Assembly (NCBI RefSeq): GCF_000380565.1
Contig: NZ_AQYJ01000029.1
Location: 682,001-746,000 of the forward strand
Source of the DNA: Microbulbifer variabilis ATCC 700307
GTDB lineage: Bacteria > Pseudomonadota > Gammaproteobacteria > Pseudomonadales > Cellvibrionaceae
DNA: 64,000 bases
Direction of reading: 5' to 3'
Position 1 is the first letter of the stretch; each line of letters begins with the position of its first letter. Shown here piece after piece: positions 26,470-35,310 of this stretch. The position numbers and the translations under genes were made by a program. The notes under the pieces are model-generated. The model worked only from the letters and a program-made list of their open reading frames with translations, made no database searches and was not told where the DNA came from.

Positions 26470-27459
26470 TTAATTTTGGGTAGTGTTGAGCCAACTAATG
26501 ATTGCTTTATGTTCGACTTCCCCTATTGTATTCATGCTCGGATGATATCTGTCATGAATTTTGATGATCTTGATATTGTCATTTCTCAACTGTTCGAAAT
26601 CTGCGTAAGGCGAAATTTTGTCCGAATCTGAGAGTATTAGTAGTGTAGGGGCCTGGGAGGACTCAATAATAGGTAGTATTTTTGTATCATTCAAATTGAT
26701 TTTGGCTTTTTTTAAGGCTAAAAGCGCACCCTTACGGAAGTCCTTCTCAGGAATAATTCTGCTTAGCAGGGGGTGGTCACGTTTTGCATAATTGTATACA
26801 GCTTCATCAAATGGCGGCATCGGAGCCAAAAGAATAATTCCACTGATATCTTTTCTTAAAGAGGAAATGTATGTGGCCGTTAAGGCGCCCATAGAGTTTC
26901 CTACAATATAAATTCTCCCATTGTTGATAACCCCTTCCTCAATTAGGCTGCCAATAAGATTGTTGATATATTTACTGTCTTCTACCCCATATTTCCTCCT
27001 GCCACCCGAACCACCATGACCAAGTAAATCAGGAACAACAACCTGAAATCCTAGAAAGCGGAAATACAGAGCTGAATTAAGCATAAATTCTTTGGCGGTT
27101 CGAAATCCGTGTAATAATATTACAGTGCCAGAGTAATGTCTTTCTAAAGAATTTCTACTTAAGTTAATCCCTACAATATTCTTCCTGTCTCCCTCTCCAA
27201 ATTTCACAGAGTACTGTAGGTTGTTGCTGGTTAAAGGTGGTCCGTAATAATAACTAATGCAGTTGTTTTTTTTGATTGGACAGTATTTATCTTTTTTGAA
27301 ACCTAAGTCTTCAACTTTAATATTGCTTGTTTCTTCATCAAGGGCGAAATTTTCAGCTTCCTCTATAAATCTGGCAATTCTTTTAGAACAAGCCGAGGTG
27401 GCTAGGCATATTAAGGCGACAATGGTCGTTCTAATTAAAGTTTCTTTTAATGTCATCAT
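26470..27459 (-). CDS. alpha/beta-hydrolase lipoprotein
   Basis: A 329-residue protein with a lipoprotein signal (ICLATSAC, lipobox Cys about 24). The alpha/beta-hydrolase core follows: oxyanion region LLHGFRTAKEF, the nucleophile elbow GNSMGAL, an acid in ILSDSDKIS and a His near RYHPSMN. The GHGGSGGRRKYG segment resembles the lid region of monoacylglycerol lipase or serine aminopeptidase (Hydrolase_4) proteins. It is inferred to be a membrane-anchored lipase or esterase. The ribosome site is weak and the gene is very AT-rich. It is monocistronic, with a long gene-poor region upstream. Confidence 0.8.
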   Translation of the reverse strand: MMTLKETLIRTTIVALICLATSACSKRIARFIEEAENFALDEETSNIKVEDLGFKKDKYCPIKKNNCISYYYGPPLTSNNLQYSVKFGEGDRKNIVGINLSRNSLERHYSGTVILLHGFRTAKEFMLNSALYFRFLGFQVVVPDLLGHGGSGGRRKYGVEDSKYINNLIGSLIEEGVINNGRIYIVGNSMGALTATYISSLRKDISGIILLAPMPPFDEAVYNYAKRDHPLLSRIIPEKDFRKGALLALKKAKINLNDTKILPIIESSQAPTLLILSDSDKISPYADFEQLRNDNIKIIKIHDRYHPSMNTIGEVEHKAIISWLNTTQN

Positions 27460-27880
27460 GCTTGGTTTAATTGATAACTGTAATTAATTTATTCGACGCT
27501 TAGATCATCATGATACCGAATGAATAATTCATTCGAAGATCTTCCACTGCTGCTCGCTCTTGGTCTACAGTCTAGTCGATCTGATTCAAATTGGATTTAC
27601 ATGTCCGTTACCTTGTTAAAAGTAGTATTCATTGGCGAATGAAAACAGGTGAGACCGTTGGTGATTTATGAATGGATCCCTCCCAGGATGCGTAAGCGGA
27701 GTAAAAAAGGTATCTGGCTCTCTTGCCCCGCGGACTCAGGACCATAATCCAACATGATCTGACCTTATCTTTGAGGTATATTATATGAGTAATCTTCGCT
27801 TCGGCCGGCAGGACAACAACGTGAGGCGTTTCGATCTACATTTGGGTCTCTTATAATTCCACCCGCTATGCTCTGTGATG
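27460..27880. other. gene-poor region upstream of the lipoprotein hydrolase gene
   Basis: About 420 bases with no supported gene on either strand. The promoter of the minus-strand hydrolase gene should lie at its left end. I see no repeat or operator that I can defend. Confidence 0.45.
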
Positions 27881-28024
27881 TTAGGCTGCTTTTGTAGAGT
27901 TGACTAAGTTCTGAATTTCCGCCATCTCTGGATTGTCTTCTGTAGACTTTTTCAATGAGGGGTAATCTCTCAACGTGTATAGTATGTTACTGGTTAACAA
28001 ATTTTTTGGCTTTAGAGCTTGTAG
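27881..28024 (-). pseudogene. short C-terminal coding remnant
   Basis: On the minus strand a frame bounded upstream by TAG (28025-28027) encodes 47 residues with a protein-like composition (YTLRDYPSLKKSTEDNPEMA, then an amphipathic NLVNSTKAA end) but no start codon. A second short minus-strand frame (28061-28288) lies just upstream and could be an earlier part of the same broken gene. The family is not recognised, and chance is possible. Confidence 0.22.
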
Positions 28025-28393
28025 CTACGTAATTTTTGTTACTTTGATTTTTATCAAAATTTATCGAAACAAAATAAATAAATTACAGAAATTAAAGTAC
28101 CCTAAAGGGCCCGCTGTCAACATTGACAGCTCAGGCTCTTCCCGATATTCCTGGTCGCCGTCAAGAATATCAGCCTCAAAAAAGCTGAGTATCTCTAGTG
28201 TTTCCTCGGAGACTTGTGTTGTTTTCGTAGCCTTATTAGCGATAAGGAAGGCTTTGATGTCCATGTAGTAAGGATAATTGCTTTTCATTCATATAGTCTG
28301 AGGTGGGCATCCCCAGCAGTTCCTGCTCATTGATTCGCGGCATTTGATGAACCTTTAGTCACACTGCTCTGTTTGACTTGAAATATTTTATTT

Positions 28394-28410
28394 ATGATAT
28401 AACATATCAT
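28394..28410. promoter_or_regulatory. Zur box before the MerC-DUF2796-zur-COG0523 operon
   Basis: ATGATATAACATATCAT is a 7-3-7 palindrome that agrees with the gammaproteobacterial Zur consensus (ATGTTATA-N-TATAACAT) at 14 of 16 defined positions. It overlaps the probable -10 element (TTGACT at 28373, 17 bases, then GATATA). The identical 17-mer occurs at 39351. Zn-bound Zur would block transcription of the operon, giving autoregulation of zur. Confidence 0.82.
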
Positions 28411-28467
28411 TTCGTTGGCTGAAGTGTGGCTATCTGTCTTAAATACTCGAAGATTAAAAGGATTGTT

Positions 28468-28821
28468 GTGAGAGATACTTTAGGGATTTTGGCTTCTGGA
28501 GTTTGCCTAGTGCACTGTCTTTTGACCCCATTATTACCGTTATTGGGTGGTTTGGGGATATTGGGTGCACTGCAGGATGACCAGTTTCTCCACTTGCTTT
28601 TGCTCGTGCCGGTAGTGACCCTGGCTTTGGCCAGCTTCCCAGCTTCCTGTCGACGTCATCAACGCTATGCGGTAATGGTCGTGGGCTTCTCTGGGGCACT
28701 GCTATTGGTTGGGGCGCTTTACCTGGAGGGAGTATGGGAGCTAGTCGCCAGTATCCTCGGTGCTGGCTTGTTAATCATTGCCCATGGGGTAAACCAGCGC
28801 TTGATATATCGGGTGGCTTAG
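28468..28821 (+). CDS. MerC-domain membrane protein
   Basis: About 118 residues from the GTG at 28468, chosen for the AAAAGGA six bases upstream. It has four hydrophobic segments. The first contains the paired cysteines CLVHC of MerC proteins (the second pair is a single CRRH here). MerC is a mercury carrier in mer operons, but chromosomal MerC-domain proteins are found in Zur regulons next to COG0523 genes, and that is the context here. It is the first gene after the Zur box at 28394. I infer a role in moving or sensing zinc across the inner membrane. There is no mercury reductase nearby. Confidence 0.8.
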   Translation: MRDTLGILASGVCLVHCLLTPLLPLLGGLGILGALQDDQFLHLLLLVPVVTLALASFPASCRRHQRYAVMVVGFSGALLLVGALYLEGVWELVASILGAGLLIIAHGVNQRLIYRVA

Positions 28822-28839
28822 GTTGATTAGGTGAGGATA

Positions 28840-29349
28840 ATGAATTTTGCACGGGTTCCGTTGGTTGCTTTGTTTGTTGCCGGTCCAGTTGCCGGAGATA
28901 TGGGGGGGCATACTCACGGTGAGGCAGTAATGTACCTGGTGGCCGAGGCAGATAGCATCCGTATCGAGCTGGAGTCACCTTCAGTCAATCTGGTGGGGTT
29001 TGAGCACGCGCCACGTAGCCATGCTCAACAACAATTGTTGGATCAGGTGTCCCTCGAACTTGCTAAGCCTGATCTTTTCCTGGAGTTTGTTGGAACCAAT
29101 TGTAAGCCCCGAAGCGTGGATGTTGAGGTGCCTTATAGCGCGGAAGTTAGCAGTGATAGTTCGGTACATAGCGGTTTCCATGCTAGCTATGAATTCAAGT
29201 GTGATAATCTGGCACAGTTCAACAGCGTTATTGTTACCCTGTTCGAGAGATTTCCCGGTATTCATGGGATTGCAGTGCAATGGGTCAGCTCCGGTCGACA
29301 GGGGGCTGAACTGCTCACTGTTAAAGACAACAAACTGCAAATGAAATAG
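28840..29349 (+). CDS. DUF2796 (ZrgA-like) periplasmic zinc-binding protein
   Basis: About 169 residues from the ATG at 28840 behind AGGTGAGG, with a signal peptide ending near VAG-DMGG. The mature protein starts with a His-rich GGHTHGEA segment, a hallmark of DUF2796, and continues with SVNLVGFEHAPRSHAQQQLLD and a Cys pair (TNCKP and EFKCDN). Relatives in Vibrio (ZrgA) and Pseudomonas (PA4063 type) are zinc-starvation-induced periplasmic proteins thought to capture zinc. It lies in the Zur-boxed operon between the MerC gene and zur. The zinc-uptake role is inferred from family and context. Confidence 0.85.
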   Translation: MNFARVPLVALFVAGPVAGDMGGHTHGEAVMYLVAEADSIRIELESPSVNLVGFEHAPRSHAQQQLLDQVSLELAKPDLFLEFVGTNCKPRSVDVEVPYSAEVSSDSSVHSGFHASYEFKCDNLAQFNSVIVTLFERFPGIHGIAVQWVSSGRQGAELLTVKDNKLQMK

Positions 29350-29351
29350 CT

Positions 29352-29819
29352 ATGAAAGCATCCCAAATCAGACAGACCCTGAGCGTGGCAGAACAAGCCT
29401 GCCGTAGCTCAGGGGCGCGCCTGACTGAAAAGCGCAAGAATGTCCTAACCGTTTTGCTGCGGTCTAAAACCCCGCTCTCAGCCTACGAAATAGCGGAGCA
29501 TTACAATAGTGACGTCGGCGACTCAATTCCTGCCATGTCAGTCTATCGAATGCTGGACTTCCTGGCCGCAGAGAACTTGGTTCACAAGCTTAATTCAGAG
29601 AACAAGTATCTCGCATGTGCTCATATTGCCTGTGATCACAGCCACCAAACCCCGCAGTTTTTAATTTGCAACCGGTGTAGCAAAGTAAGGGAAATTGGCA
29701 TCAGACCGGAAGTCATCACCGCGCTGCGCGATACGGTTGAAAGTGCTGGGTTTCATCTTCAAACGTCGCAGCTAGAGTTGGATTGTGTCTGTGATGAATG
29801 TAGCCGGGAAGCAGCTTAG
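29352..29819 (+). CDS. zur: Zur, zinc uptake regulator (Fur family)
   Basis: A 155-residue Fur-family repressor. The N-terminal winged helix includes RLTEKRKNVLTVLLRSKTPLSAYEIAEHY and the recognition region PAMSVYRMLDFL. The C-terminal domain carries the structural zinc cysteines in CNRC and CDEC, and the sensing ligands around ACAHIACDHSHQ, which fit Zur better than Fur. Zn-loaded Zur represses zinc-uptake genes. It starts two bases after the DUF2796 stop, overlaps the COG0523 gene by one base, and sits behind the Zur box at 28394. The other boxes at 39351, 42775 and 47622 are its inferred targets. Confidence 0.92.
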   Translation: MKASQIRQTLSVAEQACRSSGARLTEKRKNVLTVLLRSKTPLSAYEIAEHYNSDVGDSIPAMSVYRMLDFLAAENLVHKLNSENKYLACAHIACDHSHQTPQFLICNRCSKVREIGIRPEVITALRDTVESAGFHLQTSQLELDCVCDECSREAA

Positions 29820-30859
29820 TGGCGGCTAGTCAGTTGATACGCGGGGTACCCGCCAACGTTATCACCGGTTTTCTGGGTGTTGGCAAGACGACCGCAATCC
29901 GCCACCTTCTGGAAAGTAAGCCCGATGATGAACGCTGGGCTGTTCTGGTCAATGAGTTTGGAGAGGTGGGTGTTGACGGCGCACTTTTTGAACCGGACCA
30001 GGAAGACAGCATTTATATCCGGGAGGTACCCGGAGGCTGTATGTGCTGTGCGGCGGGCTTACCAATGCAGGTTGCTTTAAACCAGTTACTGGCCAAAGCC
30101 AGGCCCCATCGTTTATTGATCGAGCCCACGGGTCTGGGGCATCCGCGAGAGGTACTCGAAGCGCTGTCCGACGCTGTACGCGGCGGTGTTTTGAACCTCC
30201 GTGGTACGCTTACTTTAGTGGATGCCCGCTGTATAGAGGACGACCGCTATTTGCGTAGTGAGACTTTTCGGCAGCAATTAGAAGTTGCCGACCTGGTGGT
30301 TGCCAACAAGTCTGACCTCTATGGTCCTGAGGACTTGCAAAACCTTCAGCGTTTTCTCTCATTTTTAGGTGAAGGCACAGAAAAACCTCTTCAAGTGGTG
30401 GAGCAGGGGCGTATCGAACTAGACTGGCTTCTACTTTCAAGTGGTTTCCAGGTTTCTACAGGGAATGATCACCAGCATCCGGTAAATCAGTCGGTGGATG
30501 AAGTTGAGCTATTACCGGAGTGTGGTTATCTCCGCTCAGAGAATAGTGGAGAGGGGTACTACAGCTGTGGCTGGCGTTTTAGCCCTGAATTTATATTTGA
30601 CTATGATGCGCTCTTTTCACTATTCAGCGGCGCTGAAGCTGAGAGAATCAAGGGTGTATTTATTACCGAGCAAGGTGTATTTGGATTTAACAAGGCTGAC
30701 AAAGTGCTCACAGTATTGGAGCTGGATGACACTTTGGAAAGCCGGGTGGAGGTGATTAACCAGGTACCCTTGGGCTGGGATGAGATGGAGAAGTCCTGGA
30801 TCGATGCTCTGGTAGATAATCAGGATGCAGAAACAAAAGTGTTTTATGAATCCAAATAG
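29819..30859 (+). CDS. COG0523 (CobW/ZigA-type) zinc metallochaperone GTPase
   Basis: A 346-residue G3E GTPase started by GTG overlapping the zur stop (TAGTG). It shows Walker A FLGVGKTT at about 18-25, the metal motif GGCMCC at about 73-78, the switch segment LIEPTGLGHP and the guanine specificity motif NKSD. The C-terminal CobW_C domain follows (residues about 240-330). COG0523 proteins under Zur deliver zinc to key enzymes during starvation. The CxCC motif is the metal site. It is cotranslated with zur, and family members of this group bear the names ZigA and YeiR. Confidence 0.92.
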   Translation: MAASQLIRGVPANVITGFLGVGKTTAIRHLLESKPDDERWAVLVNEFGEVGVDGALFEPDQEDSIYIREVPGGCMCCAAGLPMQVALNQLLAKARPHRLLIEPTGLGHPREVLEALSDAVRGGVLNLRGTLTLVDARCIEDDRYLRSETFRQQLEVADLVVANKSDLYGPEDLQNLQRFLSFLGEGTEKPLQVVEQGRIELDWLLLSSGFQVSTGNDHQHPVNQSVDEVELLPECGYLRSENSGEGYYSCGWRFSPEFIFDYDALFSLFSGAEAERIKGVFITEQGVFGFNKADKVLTVLELDDTLESRVEVINQVPLGWDEMEKSWIDALVDNQDAETKVFYESK

Positions 30860-30968
30860 CTGTTAGGCCGGATATTCAAATCTGGCCTGGCTTATCGCAA
30901 ATGCTTGCAAAGACCCTGATCATTTTTTGGGGACCGTGTTCTATAAAATTGTAATCTGACGTAAACCA

Positions 30969-33332
30969 ATGAATATAAAATTACTCGGCCGCTTAACAGT
31001 GGCATGGCTTGCTATGTCCGGCTTTTCGGGCAGCTTTGCCGCAGACCCCCTAAATGTAACCGGTGATAAGTTCCGCCAGCTGGAGGAGCTGCTGCCGACA
31101 CCTAATAGCTATCGCACTGCGTCGGGAGCTCCGGGTCATGCCTATTGGCAGCAGCAAGCGGACTACGATATCAAGGTTTCACTGGATGATGATAAGCAAC
31201 TGATAACCGCTTCAGAGACCATCACTTACACCAATAATTCGCCAGATACACTGCGTTATTTGTGGGTGCAACTGGATCAAAATCGCTTCAAGCCTAACTC
31301 CTCTGGTAATTTGGCGAGGCCGGTTAACCTGGAAGCCATTGCCCCGGATACCATCCCGTTTAATAGTTTTCGTCATGCGGTGGTATCTGGGGAGTTTCCA
31401 GGGGGATACCAGATTACTAAAGTGGTTGACACACGGGGGAGGGAGCTTAGACATACTATTGTTGATACTGGTATGCGAATTGACCTGCCCCAGCCACTGG
31501 CCTCCGGTTCCAGTGTGAGCTTCCAGATTGGTTGGGCTTACAAAGTTGTTGAGCAAAAAGTGCTGGGTGGTCGCTCCGGTTTTGAATATTTTAAGCGCGA
31601 TGATAACTACCTGTACGAAATAGCCCAATGGTTCCCGCGTATGGCCGCCTATAACGATGTTAGCGGCTGGCAAAACAAGCAGTTCCTGGGGAGCGGCGAA
31701 TTTGCGCTTGAGTTTGGAAATTATCGTGTCGCTATCGAGGTGCCGGCAGATCATATCGTTGCCGCCACCGGCGTTCTTCAAAATCCGAGGGATGTGCTGA
31801 CTTCCAAGCAGCGTGAGCGTTTGCGAAAGGCCCGTATTGCGAATAAGCCCGTGATGATTGTCACTAAGGACGAGGCCCTGGAAAATGAGAAAAGTCGTTC
31901 AACTGAGCGCAAAACCTGGGTTTTTGAAGCAGAAAATGTCCGTGACTTTTCCTGGGCATCTTCGCGTAAGTTCTTGTGGGATGCACAGGGTTATAAAAAG
32001 GGCGGTACCGACACAATGGCAATGTCCTTCTATCCAGAAGAGGGCACTCCTCTGTGGGATAAGTACTCTACAGAGTCCATTATTCATACAATAGACGTCT
32101 ATAACCGCTACAGTTTTGATTATCCCTATCCGGTATCTATTTCAGTCAACGGCCCTGTGGGGGGAATGGAATACCCCATGATCACCTTTAATGGTCCGCG
32201 GCCAGAAATTGATGAGGAGGACCGCAGTAAGCGTACTTACTCCCGCCGCACCAAGTATGGGCTTATCTCGGTCATTATTCATGAGGTAGGGCATAACTAC
32301 TACCCGATGATTATTAATTCTGATGAGCGCCAGTGGACCTGGATGGATGAGGGGCTAAACACCTTCGTACAGTTCCTGGCTGAGCAGGAGTGGGAGGAAA
32401 AGTATCCATCTCGCCGCGGAGATGCGCGAAAAATTGTCGAGTATATGAAGAGCGAGAACCAGGTTCCGATTATGACGAACTCGGAATCAGTACTTCAACT
32501 CGGTAACAATGCCTACGGAAAGCCGGCAACTGCACTGAATATCCTGCGTGAATCCATTATGGGACGTGAGCTGTTCGACTTCGCTTTCCGAGAGTATGCC
32601 CAGCGTTGGAAGTTCAAGCGCCCTATGCCTGCAGATTTTTTCCGTACTATGGAGGATGCATCAGGTATGGATTTGGATTGGTTCTGGCGCGGCTGGTTCT
32701 ACACTACTGATAATGTTGATATCAGCCTTGATGCTGTACATCACTACACCGTTGGTACACAAAACCCTGAAGTAGAAGGGCCTTGGAAGCGCGCTCAGCA
32801 TGAAAGGGAACCGGAGACTATCACTGTTATTGAGAACCGCGCGAGAAAGTTGACCCGTATCGTTGATGGTAAACCGGAATTGGAAGACTTCTATAACAAG
32901 CACGACGAGTTTGATGTTTCCAATGCAGATCGCAATAGCTACCGAAGTAAGCTGGAGGATCTGGAGGACTGGGAAAAAGATTTACTCAGGGTTGAGAGTA
33001 ATGTCTACGTGCTGGACTTTAGCAATATTGGTGGCTTGGTAATGCCCCTGTTCCTGCGATTGGAATATGAAGATGGAAGTGTTGAGGATTTGCGTATCCC
33101 CGCTGAAATCTGGACTCGCAATGCTAAGAAGACCTCCAAGATGCTGGTGAGGGATAAGAGTAAGGTGCTGAAGTCAGTAGTGCTTGATCCCCACTGGGAA
33201 ACAGCGGATGTCAATGTAGAGAACAACTTCTACCCACGCCGCATTATCAAGTCGCGCCTGGAGCTATTTAAGGATGAAAAGCAGCGTAATTTGATGAAGG
33301 ATTGGGATGTAGAACTTAAAGAGGCAGGTTAA
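30969..33332 (+). CDS. exported M1-family metallopeptidase
   Basis: A 787-residue protein with a signal peptide (GSFA-ADP cleavage). The zinc site is HEVGHNYYP with His about 438 and the downstream Glu in TWMDEGLNTFV, and the GGMEYPMITFNG exopeptidase motif precedes it, as in gluzincin aminopeptidases. The C-terminal 200 residues form a separate beta/helical part with charged segments. It probably acts as a periplasmic aminopeptidase. It follows the COG0523 gene by about 110 bases, without a strong terminator between, so it may be read through from the Zur-controlled operon. As a zinc enzyme it is a plausible but unproven member. Confidence 0.88.
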   Translation: MNIKLLGRLTVAWLAMSGFSGSFAADPLNVTGDKFRQLEELLPTPNSYRTASGAPGHAYWQQQADYDIKVSLDDDKQLITASETITYTNNSPDTLRYLWVQLDQNRFKPNSSGNLARPVNLEAIAPDTIPFNSFRHAVVSGEFPGGYQITKVVDTRGRELRHTIVDTGMRIDLPQPLASGSSVSFQIGWAYKVVEQKVLGGRSGFEYFKRDDNYLYEIAQWFPRMAAYNDVSGWQNKQFLGSGEFALEFGNYRVAIEVPADHIVAATGVLQNPRDVLTSKQRERLRKARIANKPVMIVTKDEALENEKSRSTERKTWVFEAENVRDFSWASSRKFLWDAQGYKKGGTDTMAMSFYPEEGTPLWDKYSTESIIHTIDVYNRYSFDYPYPVSISVNGPVGGMEYPMITFNGPRPEIDEEDRSKRTYSRRTKYGLISVIIHEVGHNYYPMIINSDERQWTWMDEGLNTFVQFLAEQEWEEKYPSRRGDARKIVEYMKSENQVPIMTNSESVLQLGNNAYGKPATALNILRESIMGRELFDFAFREYAQRWKFKRPMPADFFRTMEDASGMDLDWFWRGWFYTTDNVDISLDAVHHYTVGTQNPEVEGPWKRAQHEREPETITVIENRARKLTRIVDGKPELEDFYNKHDEFDVSNADRNSYRSKLEDLEDWEKDLLRVESNVYVLDFSNIGGLVMPLFLRLEYEDGSVEDLRIPAEIWTRNAKKTSKMLVRDKSKVLKSVVLDPHWETADVNVENNFYPRRIIKSRLELFKDEKQRNLMKDWDVELKEAG

Positions 33333-33342
33333 ACCTTGGAGA

Positions 33343-33392
33343 AAATTGCAGCTCACTGATAATTGGTTTGGGGAGCTGCAATTTGTGTTTTT
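33343..33392 (+). terminator. intrinsic terminator after the M1 peptidase
   Basis: AAATTGCAGCTC (33343-33354) and GAGCTGCAATTT (33373-33384) are perfect 12-bp reverse complements, followed by GTGTTTTT. It ends transcription of the M1 gene and perhaps of the whole zinc operon that begins at 28468. Confidence 0.8.
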
Positions 33393-33440
33393 GACGCAAA
33401 ATATCCATCTGAAACATTCATTATGTATTGGTAGTAATTG

Positions 33441-33926
33441 ATGAAAGTTTTATTTTCCTTTTTGCTGGTAGTAACGACCTCAGTAATTGCACTCCAGGCA
33501 AATGCACATCGCTATCATTTTGGTTTGACTAGCCTCTCAGTAAATGAACGCACTCAAACACTGGAGATTTCCCACCGATTTTTTGTTGCTGATATTGAAA
33601 AAGCTTTGTCAATAAGTGCCGGTAAAGAGTTGAATGAAGCACAACAACAGATGGAGAACTATGTCAATTCAAGATTCCAGGTTAGCCAGAAAAATGGCGA
33701 TGTGTTAAATCTCAATTGGGTAGGTATGGAAGCCGATGTTCATGATATCTGGATATATCAGGAAGTGCCTTTGGTAGATCTTTCCAGTAAAAAATTGAGC
33801 ATTAAGCAATCGATGCTGATGGAGATTGAGCGGGACCAAGTGAACACTATTACTGTAAATAATAGCAGTGAAAATCAAAGCTATACCTTAAAGTCAGGTG
33901 AGAGTAGGGTAGAGTTCAGTTTGTAA
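33441..33926 (+). CDS. DUF6702-family exported protein
   Basis: 161 residues from the ATG at 33441, with a signal peptide ending near ANA-HRY. The mature N-terminus HRYHFGLTSLSVNERTQTLEI and the following NEAQQQMENYVNSRF and WIYQEVPLV segments match the DUF6702 pattern: a small beta-sandwich protein of the periplasm often found next to M1 peptidases. Its role is unknown. It comes after the M1 terminator and so has its own promoter. Confidence 0.7.
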   Translation: MKVLFSFLLVVTTSVIALQANAHRYHFGLTSLSVNERTQTLEISHRFFVADIEKALSISAGKELNEAQQQMENYVNSRFQVSQKNGDVLNLNWVGMEADVHDIWIYQEVPLVDLSSKKLSIKQSMLMEIERDQVNTITVNNSSENQSYTLKSGESRVEFSL

Positions 33927-34126
33927 TCTGATCATATACTAGTTAATCACTATGAATAGTGAGTGATATGTGGGGTTTCAGCATACCTCACTCACTCTAA
34001 CCAAATTCAGTCACTCATTATGGCTGTTGGTACCGTTATACAGTTCTACTGTTGTGGCCATTAGTGATAATAGCCACTGGGTCCAATTATTACTAATCAA
34101 CCTGTTTTCAATAAGTGAAAAACCTC

Positions 34127-34276
34127 TTAAGAATCTAAAATATCAAAACGACTGGTAAGACCTCTGAACCCTCTCAGCCGGCGGAATAAGTTCTCTATCT
34201 CGCTCTGTTCTCCTATATGCCAGGCCGTCTTTACTTTATACGAGAAAATCCATGAAACGTAGGCGTTAAAATCCAT
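34127..34276 (-). pseudogene. C-terminal remnant of a DDE transposase (IS5-type)
   Basis: A 49-residue minus-strand frame reads IENLFRRLRGFRGLTSRFD near its end, the RHxIEN-F-R-x-R-F-R-x-L-x-T-R-x-D pattern of the C-terminal catalytic segment of IS5-family transposases. The rest of the transposase and any terminal inverted repeats are absent. The small frame is a decayed relic in a gene-poor interval. The family call rests on one motif. Confidence 0.5.
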
Positions 34277-34280
34277 TATT

Positions 34281-34316
34281 GATAGTCTCTGTAGATGTAA
34301 CTTGAGACTATCTTTT
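34281..34316. repeat. 9-bp inverted repeat with trailing Ts
   Basis: GATAGTCTC (34281-34289) pairs with GAGACTATC (34304-34312) around a 14-base loop, followed by TTTT on the plus strand. It lies about 80 bases before the Cys-rich protein gene at 34397. It could be a leader hairpin, a terminator remnant of the former IS, or an operator. Confidence 0.4.
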
Positions 34317-34396
34317 GAGCGCTACAAAAGTATATCTTCAAATGGGAAATATCAGTTTATATTCAATTCGACTTTTAAATTCCAAGGGAGACACTC

Positions 34397-35008
34397 ATGA
34401 CGAAGCATTCATTTTTACTCACAGTGGTTTTGATTGCCCTTGTCTTTGTGAGATTTGAAACGTCAGCTGAAGAAGACAATCTTAATTCCATCAAAAGTGG
34501 CAAGGGTATCATTTGCAGTAATGAGTATGTCTTATGCACATCTGCCCCCTGTATTCCAGACCCCAGGAATCCGGATTCAAATGCAATATGTAGGTGTGAT
34601 GTTAACAAAGGATTGAACTTTGGGTTATCAGAATGTAAAACCCGGATACCTGCGACCAACTCAAACGGCGTTAAAAAAGCCTTGTCGACATTTTCTTTCG
34701 CTCAGGCTCCTACTAAGCCTGTACTTTCCTGTCCCGAGGGTAAACCGTGGACAGATTGCCTGGATCAGCCTTGTATTGTCGACCCAATGAATCCGCTCAA
34801 GGCCATATGCACATGCAAGATTGTACGTGATAAGCCTTTTGTAACTTTTGGAGGGGATTGTGTTTCTCTGACTTGTGATACGGGTTATTGGTCAGGCGCA
34901 ACTGCAGAGTCCTATCTTGAGGCAAGTAGACAGCTTATGAAGGCAGTTGATTTAGATGAAATGCCCGCTAAATACTGTGTGGGAAGGCCCCCTGAGATTT
35001 CAAAGTGA
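34397..35008 (+). CDS. exported Cys-rich protein with two internal repeats
   Basis: A 203-residue protein started by an ATG behind GGGAG, with a signal peptide ending near TSA-EED. I do not recognise it. The mature part has two copies of a cysteine unit: Cys 40, 47, 52, 65, 67 and 80 in the first, and Cys 112, 121, 126, 138, 140 and 155 in the second, each with a PCI-DP-NP core and a CxC pair (CRC, CTC). A further Cys pair ends the protein. Such spacing suggests disulfide-bonded or metal-binding modules in the periplasm. It lies near the zinc genes but has no Zur box upstream, so a metal role is speculative. Confidence 0.65.
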   Translation: MTKHSFLLTVVLIALVFVRFETSAEEDNLNSIKSGKGIICSNEYVLCTSAPCIPDPRNPDSNAICRCDVNKGLNFGLSECKTRIPATNSNGVKKALSTFSFAQAPTKPVLSCPEGKPWTDCLDQPCIVDPMNPLKAICTCKIVRDKPFVTFGGDCVSLTCDTGYWSGATAESYLEASRQLMKAVDLDEMPAKYCVGRPPEISK

Positions 35009-35092
35009 TTCCTGTATCATTTTGAGCCTTTCCACGGTTTCAGCCAATCGTTAAAAATGATATTCGATTTTTTCTATACGGTCCGTTGATCG

Positions 35093-35310
35093 TTAAATTG
35101 ATTTGCTACTCGTATATATCTGCGAAAATAGATGTTTTATGTCTATGGCCAGATGTATCTCTTCAAGTCTGGTGCCTCCTAAATCAGCATTTAGACGGAT
35201 ACGTATCTGCGAAAGACTCCCATTTGCCTCGACAATCAGATTATTGCCCGAGCCAACCAGATTGAATATCTACTGAGCGATTGTTAACGCAACATAAACA
35301 TCTAAAGAAA
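35093..35310 (-). pseudogene. unidentified coding remnant with an in-frame amber codon
   Basis: On the minus strand a frame ending at TAA (35093-35095) reads plausible beta-rich protein (LVGSGNNLIVEANGSLSQIR, then a GGTRLEEIHLAIDI segment). Upstream it meets a TAG near 35267, beyond which the same frame continues as LDVYVALTIAQ. There is no start codon. I infer a broken gene of unknown family. Confidence 0.3.

Noticed and set aside
27975-28268. 97-residue plus-strand frame before the MerC gene
   Set aside because: It lies opposite two minus-strand relic frames, has low-complexity Ser/Lys content and no ribosome site.
28468-28821. MerC gene as part of a mercury-resistance operon
   Set aside because: No MerR, MerA, MerT or MerP is present, and the Zur box and neighbours point to zinc.
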